Assembly: GCF_016907775.1 (NCBI RefSeq)
Contig: NZ_JAFBCO010000001.1
Location: forward strand, 2,108,001 to 2,172,000
Source: Pseudoglutamicibacter cumminsii
Lineage (GTDB): Bacteria > Actinomycetota > Actinomycetes > Actinomycetales > Micrococcaceae
DNA length: 64,000 nucleotides
Direction: 5' to 3'
Below, in pieces: positions 26,469-34,938 of this stretch (position 1 is the first letter of the stretch; each line of letters opens with the position of its first letter). The position numbers and the translations under genes were made by a program. The notes below the pieces were generated by a model. It did not search any database. It had not been told where the DNA came from and was given only the letters and a program-made list of their open reading frames with translations.

Positions 26469-27425
26469 CTAAAGCCCGCGTGGACGGCGCTGACACCAAC
26501 TACACCGATACGATGAGCGGCCGCCCCACGGCTCTCGAACGATGAGCCCTGGCTTGCCTTCGCGTTCGCACCGCGGGCACGGCTCCCCGGCGCGGCCATA
26601 GGCATTAAGCGAGCGGTCAAAATAACCCGAGGCACCGTTGACGTTGACGTAGAGCGAGTCAAAGCTCGTGCCGCCGGCGTCCAGCGCACTGTTCATGACT
26701 GCTCGCAGCGCCTCAAGTAGCTCCCCGATTTCGCGCAAGGACAGCCGCGAGACCGGCGTGTCATAGTGCCTTCTCACCCTCCAGAGCGCCTCGTCGGCAT
26801 AAATGTTCCCGACCCCGGAGATCACGCTCTGATCCATGAGCGCGTTCTTGATCCCGGTGCGCTTGTTGCGCCACTGCTTCCGCAGTGCTTTGGCGTTGGT
26901 CATGGGGTCAAGGACATCGCGCCCGATGTGGCTGGCGGCTTCCGGAATCACGTGGGCTTGGTCTCCTACCCCGCCAGGCCCGTGGTCCGGTGTTGGGGTG
27001 AGCTCCGAGATCCACATCCCGCCGAAGATCCGTTGGTCGATGAAGCGCAGCTCCGCAGGTGCGCCGTCACGTTCCGAAAGAACAAAACGCACTTTGAGAT
27101 GCTTCTCCCACGGCTGTTCGGCGTCTTCAACGAGCATTTGCCCTGACATGCCCAAATGAGCCATGAGCGCAAAGCGCGGCTCCGCGCCAGAGTCGTTTCC
27201 GGCATCAGACGCTGTTTCAGGCGCAAGCGTGAGCCACAAGAACTTACCGCGACGCGCCGCGGAGGTAATGACCATCGAGGAGGTTGCCGCTAGAAAAGCT
27301 TCGGGGCCGCCAACCTGCCGGCGCACCGAACGCGAATCGTGGACCTCGACGTGTTCGATCCGCCGCCCCACAACCCAGTCAACGAGGCCGCGGCGGACAA
27401 CCTCAACTTCGGGCAGTTCAGGCAT
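26469..27425 (-). CDS. mutM: Formamidopyrimidine-DNA glycosylase
   Basis: Excises oxidised purines such as 8-oxoguanine and nicks the abasic site. Catalytic N-terminus MPELPEVE (Pro2, Glu3), the conserved Lys in RRGKFLW, the helix-two-turn-helix region (GVGNIYADEALW) and a C-terminal zinc finger with CPRC and CSWC pairs. 318 aa. Its ATG shares one base with the rnc stop (TGATG), giving the rnc-mutM-smc order seen in many actinobacteria. Confidence 0.95.
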   Translation of the reverse strand: MPELPEVEVVRRGLVDWVVGRRIEHVEVHDSRSVRRQVGGPEAFLAATSSMVITSAARRGKFLWLTLAPETASDAGNDSGAEPRFALMAHLGMSGQMLVEDAEQPWEKHLKVRFVLSERDGAPAELRFIDQRIFGGMWISELTPTPDHGPGGVGDQAHVIPEAASHIGRDVLDPMTNAKALRKQWRNKRTGIKNALMDQSVISGVGNIYADEALWRVRRHYDTPVSRLSLREIGELLEALRAVMNSALDAGGTSFDSLYVNVNGASGYFDRSLNAYGRAGEPCPRCEREGKPGLIVREPWGGRSSYRCSWCQRRPRGL

Positions 27426-28168
27426 CAGTTGGAGGTCTTGTGCCCAGGCGAGAGCGGATCCTCATCGATCACGCCCATCGCCATCAAATCGCCGACGAGC
27501 GTCTTCCACGACGCACCCGCAGCGAGCTTCTCCGCGTCCTTCTTAGAGGTAGCAGTGCCTTGTCCGTACCGCTTCTCGCCGATCAACAACCGCGCCGTGT
27601 ACGTGTGGGCGTGATCCGGGCCTTCGCCCGTGACGTCGTACACGACCTCACCTAGATCGTGTTGGCCGGCAATCTGCCGGATGAGCGTTTTCCAGTCCGT
27701 GCTGCGGCGAATCGTTTCCTCGTCGTCAATCAGCGGGAGCACATTCTCCGCGATGATCGATTTGACGGCATCGAGGCCGTGAGTCAGATAGACAGCCCCC
27801 AGAAGGGCTTCCATGGTGTCCGCGAGGATCGAATCTTTATCCTGGCCGTTGGACTGCTGCTCACCTTTACCGAGCCGGATGTGCGGACCAACCCCAAGAT
27901 TCCGTGCGACATGCGCGAGCGTCTGGGTCGAAACCAAACGGGCGCGCAGAGCCGTCATCTGGCTCTCGGCAACGCTCGGATACTGGTCAAAAATGAATGT
28001 GGTCACGCAAAACCCGAGCACCGAGTCCCCTAGGAACTCGAGGCGCTCGTTGTGTTCACCGTCGTGCTCATAAGCCCACGAACGGTGGGTCAACGCTAAA
28101 CGAAGCGTCTCGGGGTCTAAAGAGACCCCGAGACGCTTCGTAAGCTCAGTTGCTTTAGCCACGGACAA
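27425..28168 (-). CDS. rnc: Ribonuclease III
   Basis: Cleaves double-stranded RNA in rRNA and mRNA processing. Signature ERLEFLGDSVLGF and the later D/E metal ligands (DTMEALLGAVYL), followed by a C-terminal dsRNA-binding domain from about residue 170. The start is uncertain: TTG at 28168 lies 1 base past the rpmF stop, and GTG at 28162 gives VAKATEL; neither has a good ribosome site, which suggests coupling to rpmF. Codons 10-23 form a perfect 19-bp hairpin at 28100-28141. Confidence 0.93.
   Translation of the reverse strand: MSVAKATELTKRLGVSLDPETLRLALTHRSWAYEHDGEHNERLEFLGDSVLGFCVTTFIFDQYPSVAESQMTALRARLVSTQTLAHVARNLGVGPHIRLGKGEQQSNGQDKDSILADTMEALLGAVYLTHGLDAVKSIIAENVLPLIDDEETIRRSTDWKTLIRQIAGQHDLGEVVYDVTGEGPDHAHTYTARLLIGEKRYGQGTATSKKDAEKLAAGASWKTLVGDLMAMGVIDEDPLSPGHKTSN
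28100..28141 (-). promoter_or_regulatory. Perfect 19-bp stem / 4-nt loop inside the rnc coding sequence
   Basis: Bases 28100-28118 are the exact complement of 28123-28141, leaving a 4-base loop. On the minus strand the stem is followed by TTTAGCG. It encodes residues 10-23 (TKRLGVSLDPETLR), so protein coding and RNA folding share the same bases. It could be an intrinsic terminator for rpmF, or a substrate for RNase III autoregulation. Confidence 0.85.
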
Positions 28169-28169
28169 C

Positions 28170-28373
28170 TTAGGCGTCGGCTACCTTACGTCCCTTGTAC
28201 TCAAGGAACAGCTCGGTGCCAGCCGAGTCGGTGACCATCTTTGCCTGGTGAGGCAGGCTGTACGTCACGCGACCGTTTTCAACGGTCTTCACCAGAGTTG
28301 GCGCAGTGGCCTTCCACTGAGCGCGGCGGTTGCGTGTATTCGCACGGGACATCTTCCGCTTTGGAACAGCCAC
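28170..28373 (-). CDS. rpmF: 50S ribosomal protein L32
   Basis: 67 aa starting [20 protein letters not shown] from GTG, with AGGAAGAG about 8 bases before. It lacks the four zinc-binding cysteines, so it is the zinc-independent (C-) form. It lies directly downstream of the DUF177 gene, the usual partner, and 1-7 bases upstream of rnc. Confidence 0.95.
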   Translation of the reverse strand: MAVPKRKMSRANTRNRRAQWKATAPTLVKTVENGRVTYSLPHQAKMVTDSAGTELFLEYKGRKVADA

Positions 28374-28473
28374 GGCTTGTCTCTCTTCCTAGTTGCTGGT
28401 CAGTTCTAGGTAATGAATACCCAGAGTGAAAATCTATGTTGGTTCAGCCTGTCCCGGTTCTCCCGGGCTGGGC

Positions 28474-29055
28474 TTAGCCTTTGTTGTGCTCCTGGGGCGC
28501 TTCCTCACCCAAGGTGCTCAAACCACGCAGTGCTTCCCAACGGGGGTCCACGATGTCGTGGTGGTGCTCCGGCTCATCGTCGAGTCGAACCCCACACTGG
28601 TCACACAAACCCATGCAGTCTTCGTTACACAACGGTTGAAACGGCAATTCGCCAACCACTGCGGTGCGAAGCAACGGTTCCAGGTTGACCTTGTCGTCAA
28701 CGATCACGGAAGTTTCCGTATCGTCTTCCGAGTCAAGCTGCTGTTCCGGGTGGAAAAACAGCTCCTGGAAGTGCGCATCGTACGTGTAGGAAATGGGGTC
28801 CAGACAACGGCAACACTCGCCATTGATTGACAAGGATGCTTGTCCGGTCACCAATACACCTTCGTGCACGCCTTCGAACCTGAGTTCCACTGGAACGCGC
28901 GAGCCGGGCTCTACGCCAATCAACGGAACCGATAGACCTTCAGGCGCTGGAAGCGTCTTCTGCTCTTCGTGCATCGAACCGACCTTGCGGGCGATCTCAT
29001 GCACGTCGAAGACCCAGGCTGATGCCGAAGGCGCGTTCAACGCCTCAGTGGTCAT
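28474..29055 (-). CDS. DUF177 (YceD family) protein
   Basis: 193 aa. Conserved Cys pairs in ECCRCLDPI and CNEDCMGLCDQCG, and the GQASLSINGE core, mark the DUF177/YceD family, usually encoded before rpmF; relatives are implicated in 23S rRNA handling, but the role here is not shown. The N-terminus starts MTTEALNAPSASAWVFDVHE, followed by a helix with RKVGSMHEE. AAGGAG precedes the ATG by 8 bases. First gene of the DUF177-rpmF-rnc-mutM-smc operon. Confidence 0.9.
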   Translation of the reverse strand: MTTEALNAPSASAWVFDVHEIARKVGSMHEEQKTLPAPEGLSVPLIGVEPGSRVPVELRFEGVHEGVLVTGQASLSINGECCRCLDPISYTYDAHFQELFFHPEQQLDSEDDTETSVIVDDKVNLEPLLRTAVVGELPFQPLCNEDCMGLCDQCGVRLDDEPEHHHDIVDPRWEALRGLSTLGEEAPQEHNKG

Positions 29056-29096
29056 CTACCTAACTCCTTCTACGAGCAGAACACATGCGACATTCC

Positions 29097-29126
29097 ATCT
29101 TAGCTGATTCAACGGCGCGTCTCCAA
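29097..29126 (-). promoter_or_regulatory. Promoter of the DUF177-rpmF-rnc operon
   Basis: Minus-strand -35 TTGGAG at 29121-29126, an 18-base spacer and -10 TAAGAT at 29097-29102, about 42 bases before the DUF177 start codon. Confidence 0.55.
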
Positions 29127-29171
29127 TCAGCACCACATGGCGTGGCGCGGTCATGTTCTGCAACGGTCGAG

Positions 29172-29197
29172 CTGACGCGTTAATTCTAAGACGTCAG
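29172..29197 (-). terminator. Weak hairpin after the wall-polymer genes
   Basis: CTGACG and CGTCAG pair over a 14-nt AT-rich loop, about 34 bases past the stop of the TagB/F-like gene. It is a modest terminator candidate only. Confidence 0.35.
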
Positions 29198-29230
29198 TAC
29201 AGTTCGTCTAGGCCCCGCACAAGATGACGG

Positions 29231-30547
29231 TCAGCTGGATGACGGAAGAACAGACGCAATCCCCAACTCATCCGCGAGGGCCTGGTCACGCTTCACAAGA
29301 ATGTCCCAGCACGCATCGATGAACCTCTGACGCTGAGCACCCGGGCTGACATCGCCAAAATAATACGACGCGCACCTACGCCGTTCGGCAACCGCTTCCT
29401 CACGCTCAGCAAGTTTCAGAAGATCACAGATGCCTGCACCTTCAGCTAGCCCTGCACCGTGAGTTCCAGTCCCGGCAGGTTCCATAACGACGAGTGACTC
29501 GAGGATTCCTCCACTAACCCGCTCAGCTTTCTCGTGTTCAGGAGCGATCACCACGGTCGGCAGGTCGGCTGCCAACGCATCAAACGCCATCGCGGACACA
29601 TCGAGCACCGCGGCGTCGGACACTCCCCACTGCCAACCTAGGCCTGGACGGTCATCGACCAGATGCTCCGATCCAGCTTGTTGAAGAATACGGCGGATCG
29701 TCCGATCAGCAGCCGCATGGAGTGCAGAGTTCCGTCCCGTCTGCGGGTGCGGTCGATACATAACCCGGTAGCCGGCTGCGACAAGATCGGTGACAACCTG
29801 AGCTCCACATGAGGCGACCGAAGAGTATGACATTTCCGGCCTGTCCCCTTCCCACGTGGGTGCATAGAAAACAGTCCGCTTCGATGTCGCCGGAACATGC
29901 GCCGGAGGCGGGTCCGGGAAGTCCATCTGCGGCCGTCCGACCTCATACAGCGCAACCCGATCCAGACCCACAAGCCGGGCATTCAGGCGATCACGTGCCC
30001 CCTGACCCGCGATCAACGCTGCATCATAAGCCCGCAACTGATTCGAGACCATCGACGCCTTATCAGACTCACCATGGCCCACGTGCACGTGCGCCGGAAG
30101 CTGCGCAGCCATCGCCTGGAAGTTCAACGTGTTGTTGTTCGCGTACAAAGCGACCCGAACGCTCGGCCGGCTGAGGGCCTCAATGACCTCGGCCATCCCC
30201 CACGCCAGCACGACGGGTACCTTCGCGATGTCACTGCATTCACGCATGACCCTCGGATCGCGAACGACGATGGCGGCGCCAGGAAGTCCGCGACCGCGCA
30301 GGTATTCATCGAGGTCATTGAGGGGACGCACCCACTGACGCAATTGATACGTCGTCAGCGGTCCACCTGCGTGAACGAGCGCAACCGAGTACTCGGCTTC
30401 GTTGTCAGAAGCGAACCCCCGCGCGGCAACGCGTTTGGCGACTCGGTCGTTCAGCGCACGCACACCAGCGTTGCCCAAAGTCACACTTCTCGCAACAACG
30501 CGGCGCATTTTCCGCATCGCATCGAGAGGCGAAACGCCAAGAGGCAT
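29231..30547 (-). CDS. CDP-glycerol glycerophosphotransferase family protein (TagB/TagF-like)
   Basis: Predicted to add glycerol-phosphate units from CDP-glycerol to a wall polymer at the inner membrane face. 438 aa with a GT-B layout; the C-terminal half has the family blocks TVFYAPTWEGDRPE, MYRPHPQTGRN and DVSAMAFDAL, the last matching the DxSSxxFD-type site. The N-terminal 130 residues are less conserved. The ATG shares one base with the tagD-like stop (TAATG), tying polymerase and CDP-glycerol supply together. Polyol identity (glycerol or other) is inferred from the tagD-like neighbour. Confidence 0.82.
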   Translation of the reverse strand: MPLGVSPLDAMRKMRRVVARSVTLGNAGVRALNDRVAKRVAARGFASDNEAEYSVALVHAGGPLTTYQLRQWVRPLNDLDEYLRGRGLPGAAIVVRDPRVMRECSDIAKVPVVLAWGMAEVIEALSRPSVRVALYANNNTLNFQAMAAQLPAHVHVGHGESDKASMVSNQLRAYDAALIAGQGARDRLNARLVGLDRVALYEVGRPQMDFPDPPPAHVPATSKRTVFYAPTWEGDRPEMSYSSVASCGAQVVTDLVAAGYRVMYRPHPQTGRNSALHAAADRTIRRILQQAGSEHLVDDRPGLGWQWGVSDAAVLDVSAMAFDALAADLPTVVIAPEHEKAERVSGGILESLVVMEPAGTGTHGAGLAEGAGICDLLKLAEREEAVAERRRCASYYFGDVSPGAQRQRFIDACWDILVKRDQALADELGIASVLPSSS

Positions 30548-31008
30548 TAGCCGAGCTCCTCAACAATTCGCGAGAGCGTATCGAGAGAATCCTTAAGCTC
30601 GGTGACCTTACGCTTATCAAAACCGGACAAGATGCGCTTGAGCTCCGTCGTGGAGATACCGTCGGTTCGCGGCAGGTAAATGACCTCTACGATGTCCTCA
30701 AGGTCATCGAACTTACCCTTCCAGTCCTCACCGATCGCGAAGGCGTCAACACCGTGCTTCTCGATGTCGGTACGCTTCTGTTCCCAGTTCTCTTCCGGGA
30801 TCGCCTCGTCGACATAACGGATCGCGCGCACGATCTCGATACGTTGTTCAAAAGGAACGATGGGCTTCTTGCCCTTCATTTCGTTGAACTCATCGGTCGA
30901 AACACCCACGATGAGGCGGTCGCACTGCTCTTTGAGACGACGCAAGATGTTCAGGTGACCGATGTGGAAAAGGTCGAAGGTTCCATAGGTGATGATGGTG
31001 CGTGCCAC
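30547..31008 (-). CDS. Glycerol-3-phosphate cytidylyltransferase-like (TagD family)
   Basis: Makes CDP-glycerol (or a related CDP-polyol) from CTP. 153 aa with the nucleotidyltransferase HxGH as HIGH (residues 15-18) in GTFDLFHIGH and the RTDGISTTELK block in place of the ISTT motif. The start is GTG with GGAGG 4-5 bases upstream. The C-terminal about 25 residues form an extra charged helix. It is followed in overlap by the TagB/F-like gene and lies 115 bases downstream of a GT2 gene. Confidence 0.88.
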   Translation of the reverse strand: MARTIITYGTFDLFHIGHLNILRRLKEQCDRLIVGVSTDEFNEMKGKKPIVPFEQRIEIVRAIRYVDEAIPEENWEQKRTDIEKHGVDAFAIGEDWKGKFDDLEDIVEVIYLPRTDGISTTELKRILSGFDKRKVTELKDSLDTLSRIVEELG

Positions 31009-31122
31009 AGGTCCTCCGGTTGACTACTGAAAGGCTCGAAAACTACAAAACGAAAGCGCCCAAACAGAAGATGGACGCAAGGTTAACTCCGTCTATCATC
31101 TCACAGGCTCAACATGATCCAT

Positions 31123-32076
31123 TTACACGAACGGTGGACGCCCATATAGCGCCATCCGCAGATGCGTTGACCATTTCAACGGTGGCCGCGGCTGGTGGTA
31201 CCACGGAGACCCTTCCCAACCGGACCGGTACCCCTCCCAATACCGTTGCAAACCACGCGGATCTTTACGCATCCGCAACGTCTGCCCAAGAGCCCAAACC
31301 ATCGGATAGATCCACCGGAAAGGTGGCCGCAAATTACGTCGAGCGAGCCACACGCGGTTCCGGGCATTCAAACGGTAGAACTCTTTGTGCCTACGGGCGT
31401 CAACAACTGGATGCCCCACACGCATATCACCCGCATACCAGACACGATGCCCCGTATCCCAAATGCGCCACGCGAGCTCAATGCCTTCGTGCGCATACCA
31501 AAAGCCGCCAGCCCAGCCACCTGTTTCATCGAATAAATGACGAGGCATAACCAAGCACGTTTCGCCCACATGAAAAACGTTGCTTGAAACGTCCGGGGTC
31601 CGCTTCCAGATACGCGGCGTCCACCGGCGCGGCGATTGATCCGGTTTGGCAGGGTCCACAATCTGCGGCTGCAACAAGCCCATCGACGGATAGCGGCGGA
31701 AACGCTCGACCGCTTCAGCCACAAAATCCTTATCAAGCAACCATGAATCGTCGTCCAAGAACATGAGGTACTCCCCATGCACGTGTTCAACACCCGCGTT
31801 ACGTCCCGCAGGGATACCCAGGTTCTCCTCGAGCTTGACGCCCTTAACCCCGGGCGGCAAACCCACAGGTTCCCACCCGTTGCCTACCACGGCGATGTTG
31901 ATGTTGACGTCCTTCTGACGCAACAGCGAGCGCAAGGCACGGTCGAGCTCGGCAGGCCTCTGCCCCATCGTCAGGACAACGACACCCACCGTAGGCGTGC
32001 CTTCAACCTGCAGATGCGGTTGGCGCCGGATACGCGAGCGGCGGTTCGAGACTCGACGTTTGAGAGAAGAGAACAT
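31123..32076 (-). CDS. Family 2 glycosyltransferase (soluble, GT-A)
   Basis: 317 aa. GT-A fold with TVGVVVLTMGQRP at the start, the metal-binding FLDDDSW and the EGIELAWRIWDTGHRVWY acceptor block. A basic N-terminus (about 20 residues) and basic C-terminus suggest membrane association without a helix. Probably transfers a sugar to the lipid-linked wall-polymer precursor. The ATG shares one base with the CDP-alcohol transferase stop (TGATG). The donor sugar cannot be deduced. Confidence 0.85.
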   Translation of the reverse strand: MFSSLKRRVSNRRSRIRRQPHLQVEGTPTVGVVVLTMGQRPAELDRALRSLLRQKDVNINIAVVGNGWEPVGLPPGVKGVKLEENLGIPAGRNAGVEHVHGEYLMFLDDDSWLLDKDFVAEAVERFRRYPSMGLLQPQIVDPAKPDQSPRRWTPRIWKRTPDVSSNVFHVGETCLVMPRHLFDETGGWAGGFWYAHEGIELAWRIWDTGHRVWYAGDMRVGHPVVDARRHKEFYRLNARNRVWLARRNLRPPFRWIYPMVWALGQTLRMRKDPRGLQRYWEGYRSGWEGSPWYHQPRPPLKWSTHLRMALYGRPPFV

Positions 32077-33062
32077 CAGCGCTCACCGTGCCGCTCACCT
32101 GAGTTATCGGCCTGGCTACTCAGCAATTCTGCCGGCTGGACATCGACATCCTCAGGACGCTTGTATTCCCATCCAGTTGAAAGAGGCGCCAAGCGAGCAG
32201 AAAAGACCTGGGCACAGAAATGCCCGATGTTCACACCCAACGTCGCAACGAGCAGGATCCACATGACCCACGCCTCAGCGATGACTGGCTTGCCGATCAC
32301 AGCCGAGACAATCGATGCAGCTAGGAAAATCAGGCTCAACTCGACCGCATGCAGCAAGCGATGGAACGGAACGAAACGAGCCAAGCGGCGCAACCGTCCG
32401 ATGAGCGAAGCCGGCGGCATCGCACGCGCTTCCCGCGTGTCCGGGAGCTTCTCAACGCCGGCGAACGCCCGCGAAGCGTGCATCATGATCGACTGCGAAC
32501 GGTTCATCAACAACAGCACGCCCAATGTTGAGCCTGCCCATGCGGCCGCCCACCCAGCAGCAGTGAAGGCGTCCGGCGAGATGCCCATCGCAACACGCAC
32601 GCCAACACCGACAGCAACAGCCGCCTCGGTCGAGTGGTGTGCGATCATATCGATGAAAATGCCCTTCGGGCCCCGGACCCCACGCCACCGCGCGATCTCG
32701 CCGTCGCAGCAATCGAGATAGAGCTGAACCTGCGACAAAATAACAGCAATCAGCGGACCCCAGATCCCAGGGATCAGCATCGCAGCACCCATAAACCAAC
32801 CGGTGATCATCATGATTGTGGTCACCTGGTTCGCGGTGATCGGTGTCTTGATGAGCAGACGCGTGAAGTAGATCGAAATGTGGCGAAGATAAAGCTCCGC
32901 CGTCCAGTGTTCAGCGTTCTTTCGTGCCCGCACATGCGGCGGCTGGCACACCGCACGCAACTGGCTCAGCGTCGGGTTATGAGGCCGAATCAAACCATCC
33001 GGGCCAACAGGAACCGTACCGTCGGCAGAAACCTGAAGATTCGATGGATAGTTTTGACTCAT
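32076..33062 (-). CDS. CDP-alcohol phosphatidyltransferase family membrane protein
   Basis: Integral membrane enzyme expected to move a phospho-alcohol from a CDP donor to an acceptor alcohol. 328 aa with about six membrane helices and the family motif D117CCD120GEIAR, then G134IFID138MIAH142. The last position is His142 where most members have Asp. The start at 33062 overlaps the upstream GT2 stop as ATGA; a longer frame to 33131 is rejected. Its place between two GT2 genes, with a TagD-like gene nearby, suggests it builds a wall-polymer intermediate rather than a phospholipid; this is inference. Confidence 0.85.
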   Translation of the reverse strand: MSQNYPSNLQVSADGTVPVGPDGLIRPHNPTLSQLRAVCQPPHVRARKNAEHWTAELYLRHISIYFTRLLIKTPITANQVTTIMMITGWFMGAAMLIPGIWGPLIAVILSQVQLYLDCCDGEIARWRGVRGPKGIFIDMIAHHSTEAAVAVGVGVRVAMGISPDAFTAAGWAAAWAGSTLGVLLLMNRSQSIMMHASRAFAGVEKLPDTREARAMPPASLIGRLRRLARFVPFHRLLHAVELSLIFLAASIVSAVIGKPVIAEAWVMWILLVATLGVNIGHFCAQVFSARLAPLSTGWEYKRPEDVDVQPAELLSSQADNSGERHGER

Positions 33063-34117
33063 TTGACTCTCGATGTGTCCTTGACGTCGCCTGCTCCGAG
33101 GATGCGACCGCGAATAAAACCTGCCGCCCACGTTCCGTGCATGGTTGGCAAGACCCGCGCGAGCAAACCCTTTTCCTTCAATGGAAGCTCACGTCCTGCA
33201 TGCCATGCGGCGCCCAGGATCCCGATGCCGTAACCGATCGGAGCGACAGCCGCTACGTTAGTGGCTTTGCGGACCGCCGAGCCTTTCGACGTGAACGGGC
33301 GGATCAGCACACCGAGCACGCCCGCGCTGAACGCTATCAACCCGGCAGGAGGAGCATAGTGCTTGATGCGGGCGCCACCGCGGCCGCGCCGGCCCAGTTC
33401 CCCACGCCACACGCCTGAAGCAAAGGTTTGCCGGGCTAGGGCTCCGAAGTTATCTCTCGGATAGTAACGGACACGCAGCTGAGGATCGAACCACACCGTA
33501 TACCCGGCCTCACGGATTCGTTTGCACAGTTCCCAGTCTTGGGCGCGGATCATCGTTTCGTCGTAGAGGCCAACGAGGTCAAAAATCTCGCGCCGGAAAA
33601 CACCCAAATATGCCGAATCCGCTGGACCAGCTTGAGCGCCGGTATGGTACGGCGCGTTACCCAAGCCAAAAGGAGACTTGTACGCAGCGGCGACCGCGCG
33701 CTGAACCGGATTAGTGCCCTGAGCATCCATGATTCCGCCGACGTCCGCTGCGCCGGTCTGCCGCAACGTCTCAATCGCGATGCGCGTATACCCCTTGCTC
33801 AAAACCGAGTGGCCATCCACACGAATGATGACATCCGCGTCGACCGCTTCAATAGCTCTGTTCAGGCCAGACGGAGTATTCCCTGCAGGGTTTTCGACGA
33901 ACAAAACCCTGGAATCCTTAGCCGCAAGTCCCTGTACGATCTCTTCTGTGCCGTCGTGGCTGGGGCCCACGGCCACCGCCACTTTCTTGGTCCCCTCATA
34001 GTCTTGAGCGAGAACCGAGGCTACTGCTTCCGCGATGTAGGCAGCGCCGTTCAAAACAGGTATCACATACGCAACCGTTGGATTCGCTTTAAGCTCGGGC
34101 AACCCATTGTTCGTCAT
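33059..34117 (-). CDS. Family 2 glycosyltransferase with C-terminal membrane segments
   Basis: 352 aa. GT-A domain with TVAYVIPVLNGAAYIAEAV, the DxH-type metal site IIRVDGHS and the ETMIRAQDWELCKRIREAGY block; hydrophobic C-terminal segments (PPAGLIAFSAGVLGVLIRPF and AAVAPIGYGIGILGAAWH) anchor it in the membrane. Similar in layout to ExoA-like enzymes. Probably adds a sugar to a lipid carrier before export. The ATG overlaps the tagH-like stop (TAATG), and its own stop overlaps the next start (ATGA). Confidence 0.85.
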   Translation of the reverse strand: MTNNGLPELKANPTVAYVIPVLNGAAYIAEAVASVLAQDYEGTKKVAVAVGPSHDGTEEIVQGLAAKDSRVLFVENPAGNTPSGLNRAIEAVDADVIIRVDGHSVLSKGYTRIAIETLRQTGAADVGGIMDAQGTNPVQRAVAAAYKSPFGLGNAPYHTGAQAGPADSAYLGVFRREIFDLVGLYDETMIRAQDWELCKRIREAGYTVWFDPQLRVRYYPRDNFGALARQTFASGVWRGELGRRGRGGARIKHYAPPAGLIAFSAGVLGVLIRPFTSKGSAVRKATNVAAVAPIGYGIGILGAAWHAGRELPLKEKGLLARVLPTMHGTWAAGFIRGRILGAGDVKDTSRVK

Positions 34118-34938
34118 TAGCCTCGGGACCTCTGATACGCCTTCACAACTTCCGGGGTGTCCCCGTCCATCATCAAAACGCCTTTCTCAATCCAAATAGT
34201 TCTGCTGCACGTGTCCTGAATCGACTTCATCGAGTGAGACACCAAAAAGACCGTACCGGCCTGATCACGGATTTCACGGATCCGTTTCTCAGAACGCTTG
34301 CGGAATGCGGCGTCACCGACCGACAATGCCTCATCGACAATGAGGATGTCGTGGAACTTCGACGCCGCGATCGAGAACTTCAACCGCGCCTGCATACCCG
34401 AAGAGTATGTGCGCATCGGAAGGTCAATGAAGTCCTCAAGGCCAGCGAACTCAACAATCTTGGGGCGCAGCTCTTCGATCTCATCCATCGAGAAGCCGAG
34501 TGCCAAGCAACCCAGAGTGATGTTCTCGTCGCCGGAAACGCTTGGAATCAGAGCGGCCCCGACACCCAAGAGGTTAGGGCGGGTTGCCGCATACGTAGCG
34601 CCAGCCGCAGGCGGCGTAAGACCAGTGATGGCGCGCAGAAGCGTCGACTTACCTGATCCGTTAGAGCCGATGATGCCGACGGACTCGTTCTTGTACGCAA
34701 CAAAGCTGACGCCCTTGAGCGCGTGAACTTCGCGTACTCCGCGCATCCCCTTCTTGAAGATGCCGCCGCGTGCAGTAGCTCCCGCGGAGCGCCCGGAAGA
34801 GAACGCCTTGTACTTGACGTGCAGGTCGTCCACGATCACGACCGGCTGGCGGTCAGGGGCGATGCGGAGCTGTTCTTCCCGCGTTGGCGGTACAACCTCA
34901 GGCACGTCTTGCTTGTCTTGATTAGGAGACTCGGCCAT
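34117..34938 (-). CDS. Wall-polymer ABC transporter ATPase (TagH/Wzt-like)
   Basis: Energises flipping of the finished lipid-linked polymer. 273 aa with Walker A GSNGSGKST, signature YSSGMQARL, Walker B ILIVDEAL and switch His in LVSHS. The N-terminal about 45 residues are charged, and there is no C-terminal carbohydrate-binding domain, unlike O-antigen Wzt. The ATG at 34938 has GGAGGA 6 bases upstream and overlaps the permease gene end by 17 bases; a longer frame to 34974 is rejected. Confidence 0.9.
   Translation of the reverse strand: MAESPNQDKQDVPEVVPPTREEQLRIAPDRQPVVIVDDLHVKYKAFSSGRSAGATARGGIFKKGMRGVREVHALKGVSFVAYKNESVGIIGSNGSGKSTLLRAITGLTPPAAGATYAATRPNLLGVGAALIPSVSGDENITLGCLALGFSMDEIEELRPKIVEFAGLEDFIDLPMRTYSSGMQARLKFSIAASKFHDILIVDEALSVGDAAFRKRSEKRIREIRDQAGTVFLVSHSMKSIQDTCSRTIWIEKGVLMMDGDTPEVVKAYQRSRG

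Noticed and set aside
26450-26689. 80-residue N-terminal extension of SMC
   Set aside because: It would overlap the mutM C-terminus and zinc finger; SMC proteins begin at the MYLKSLTVRGFKSF strand.
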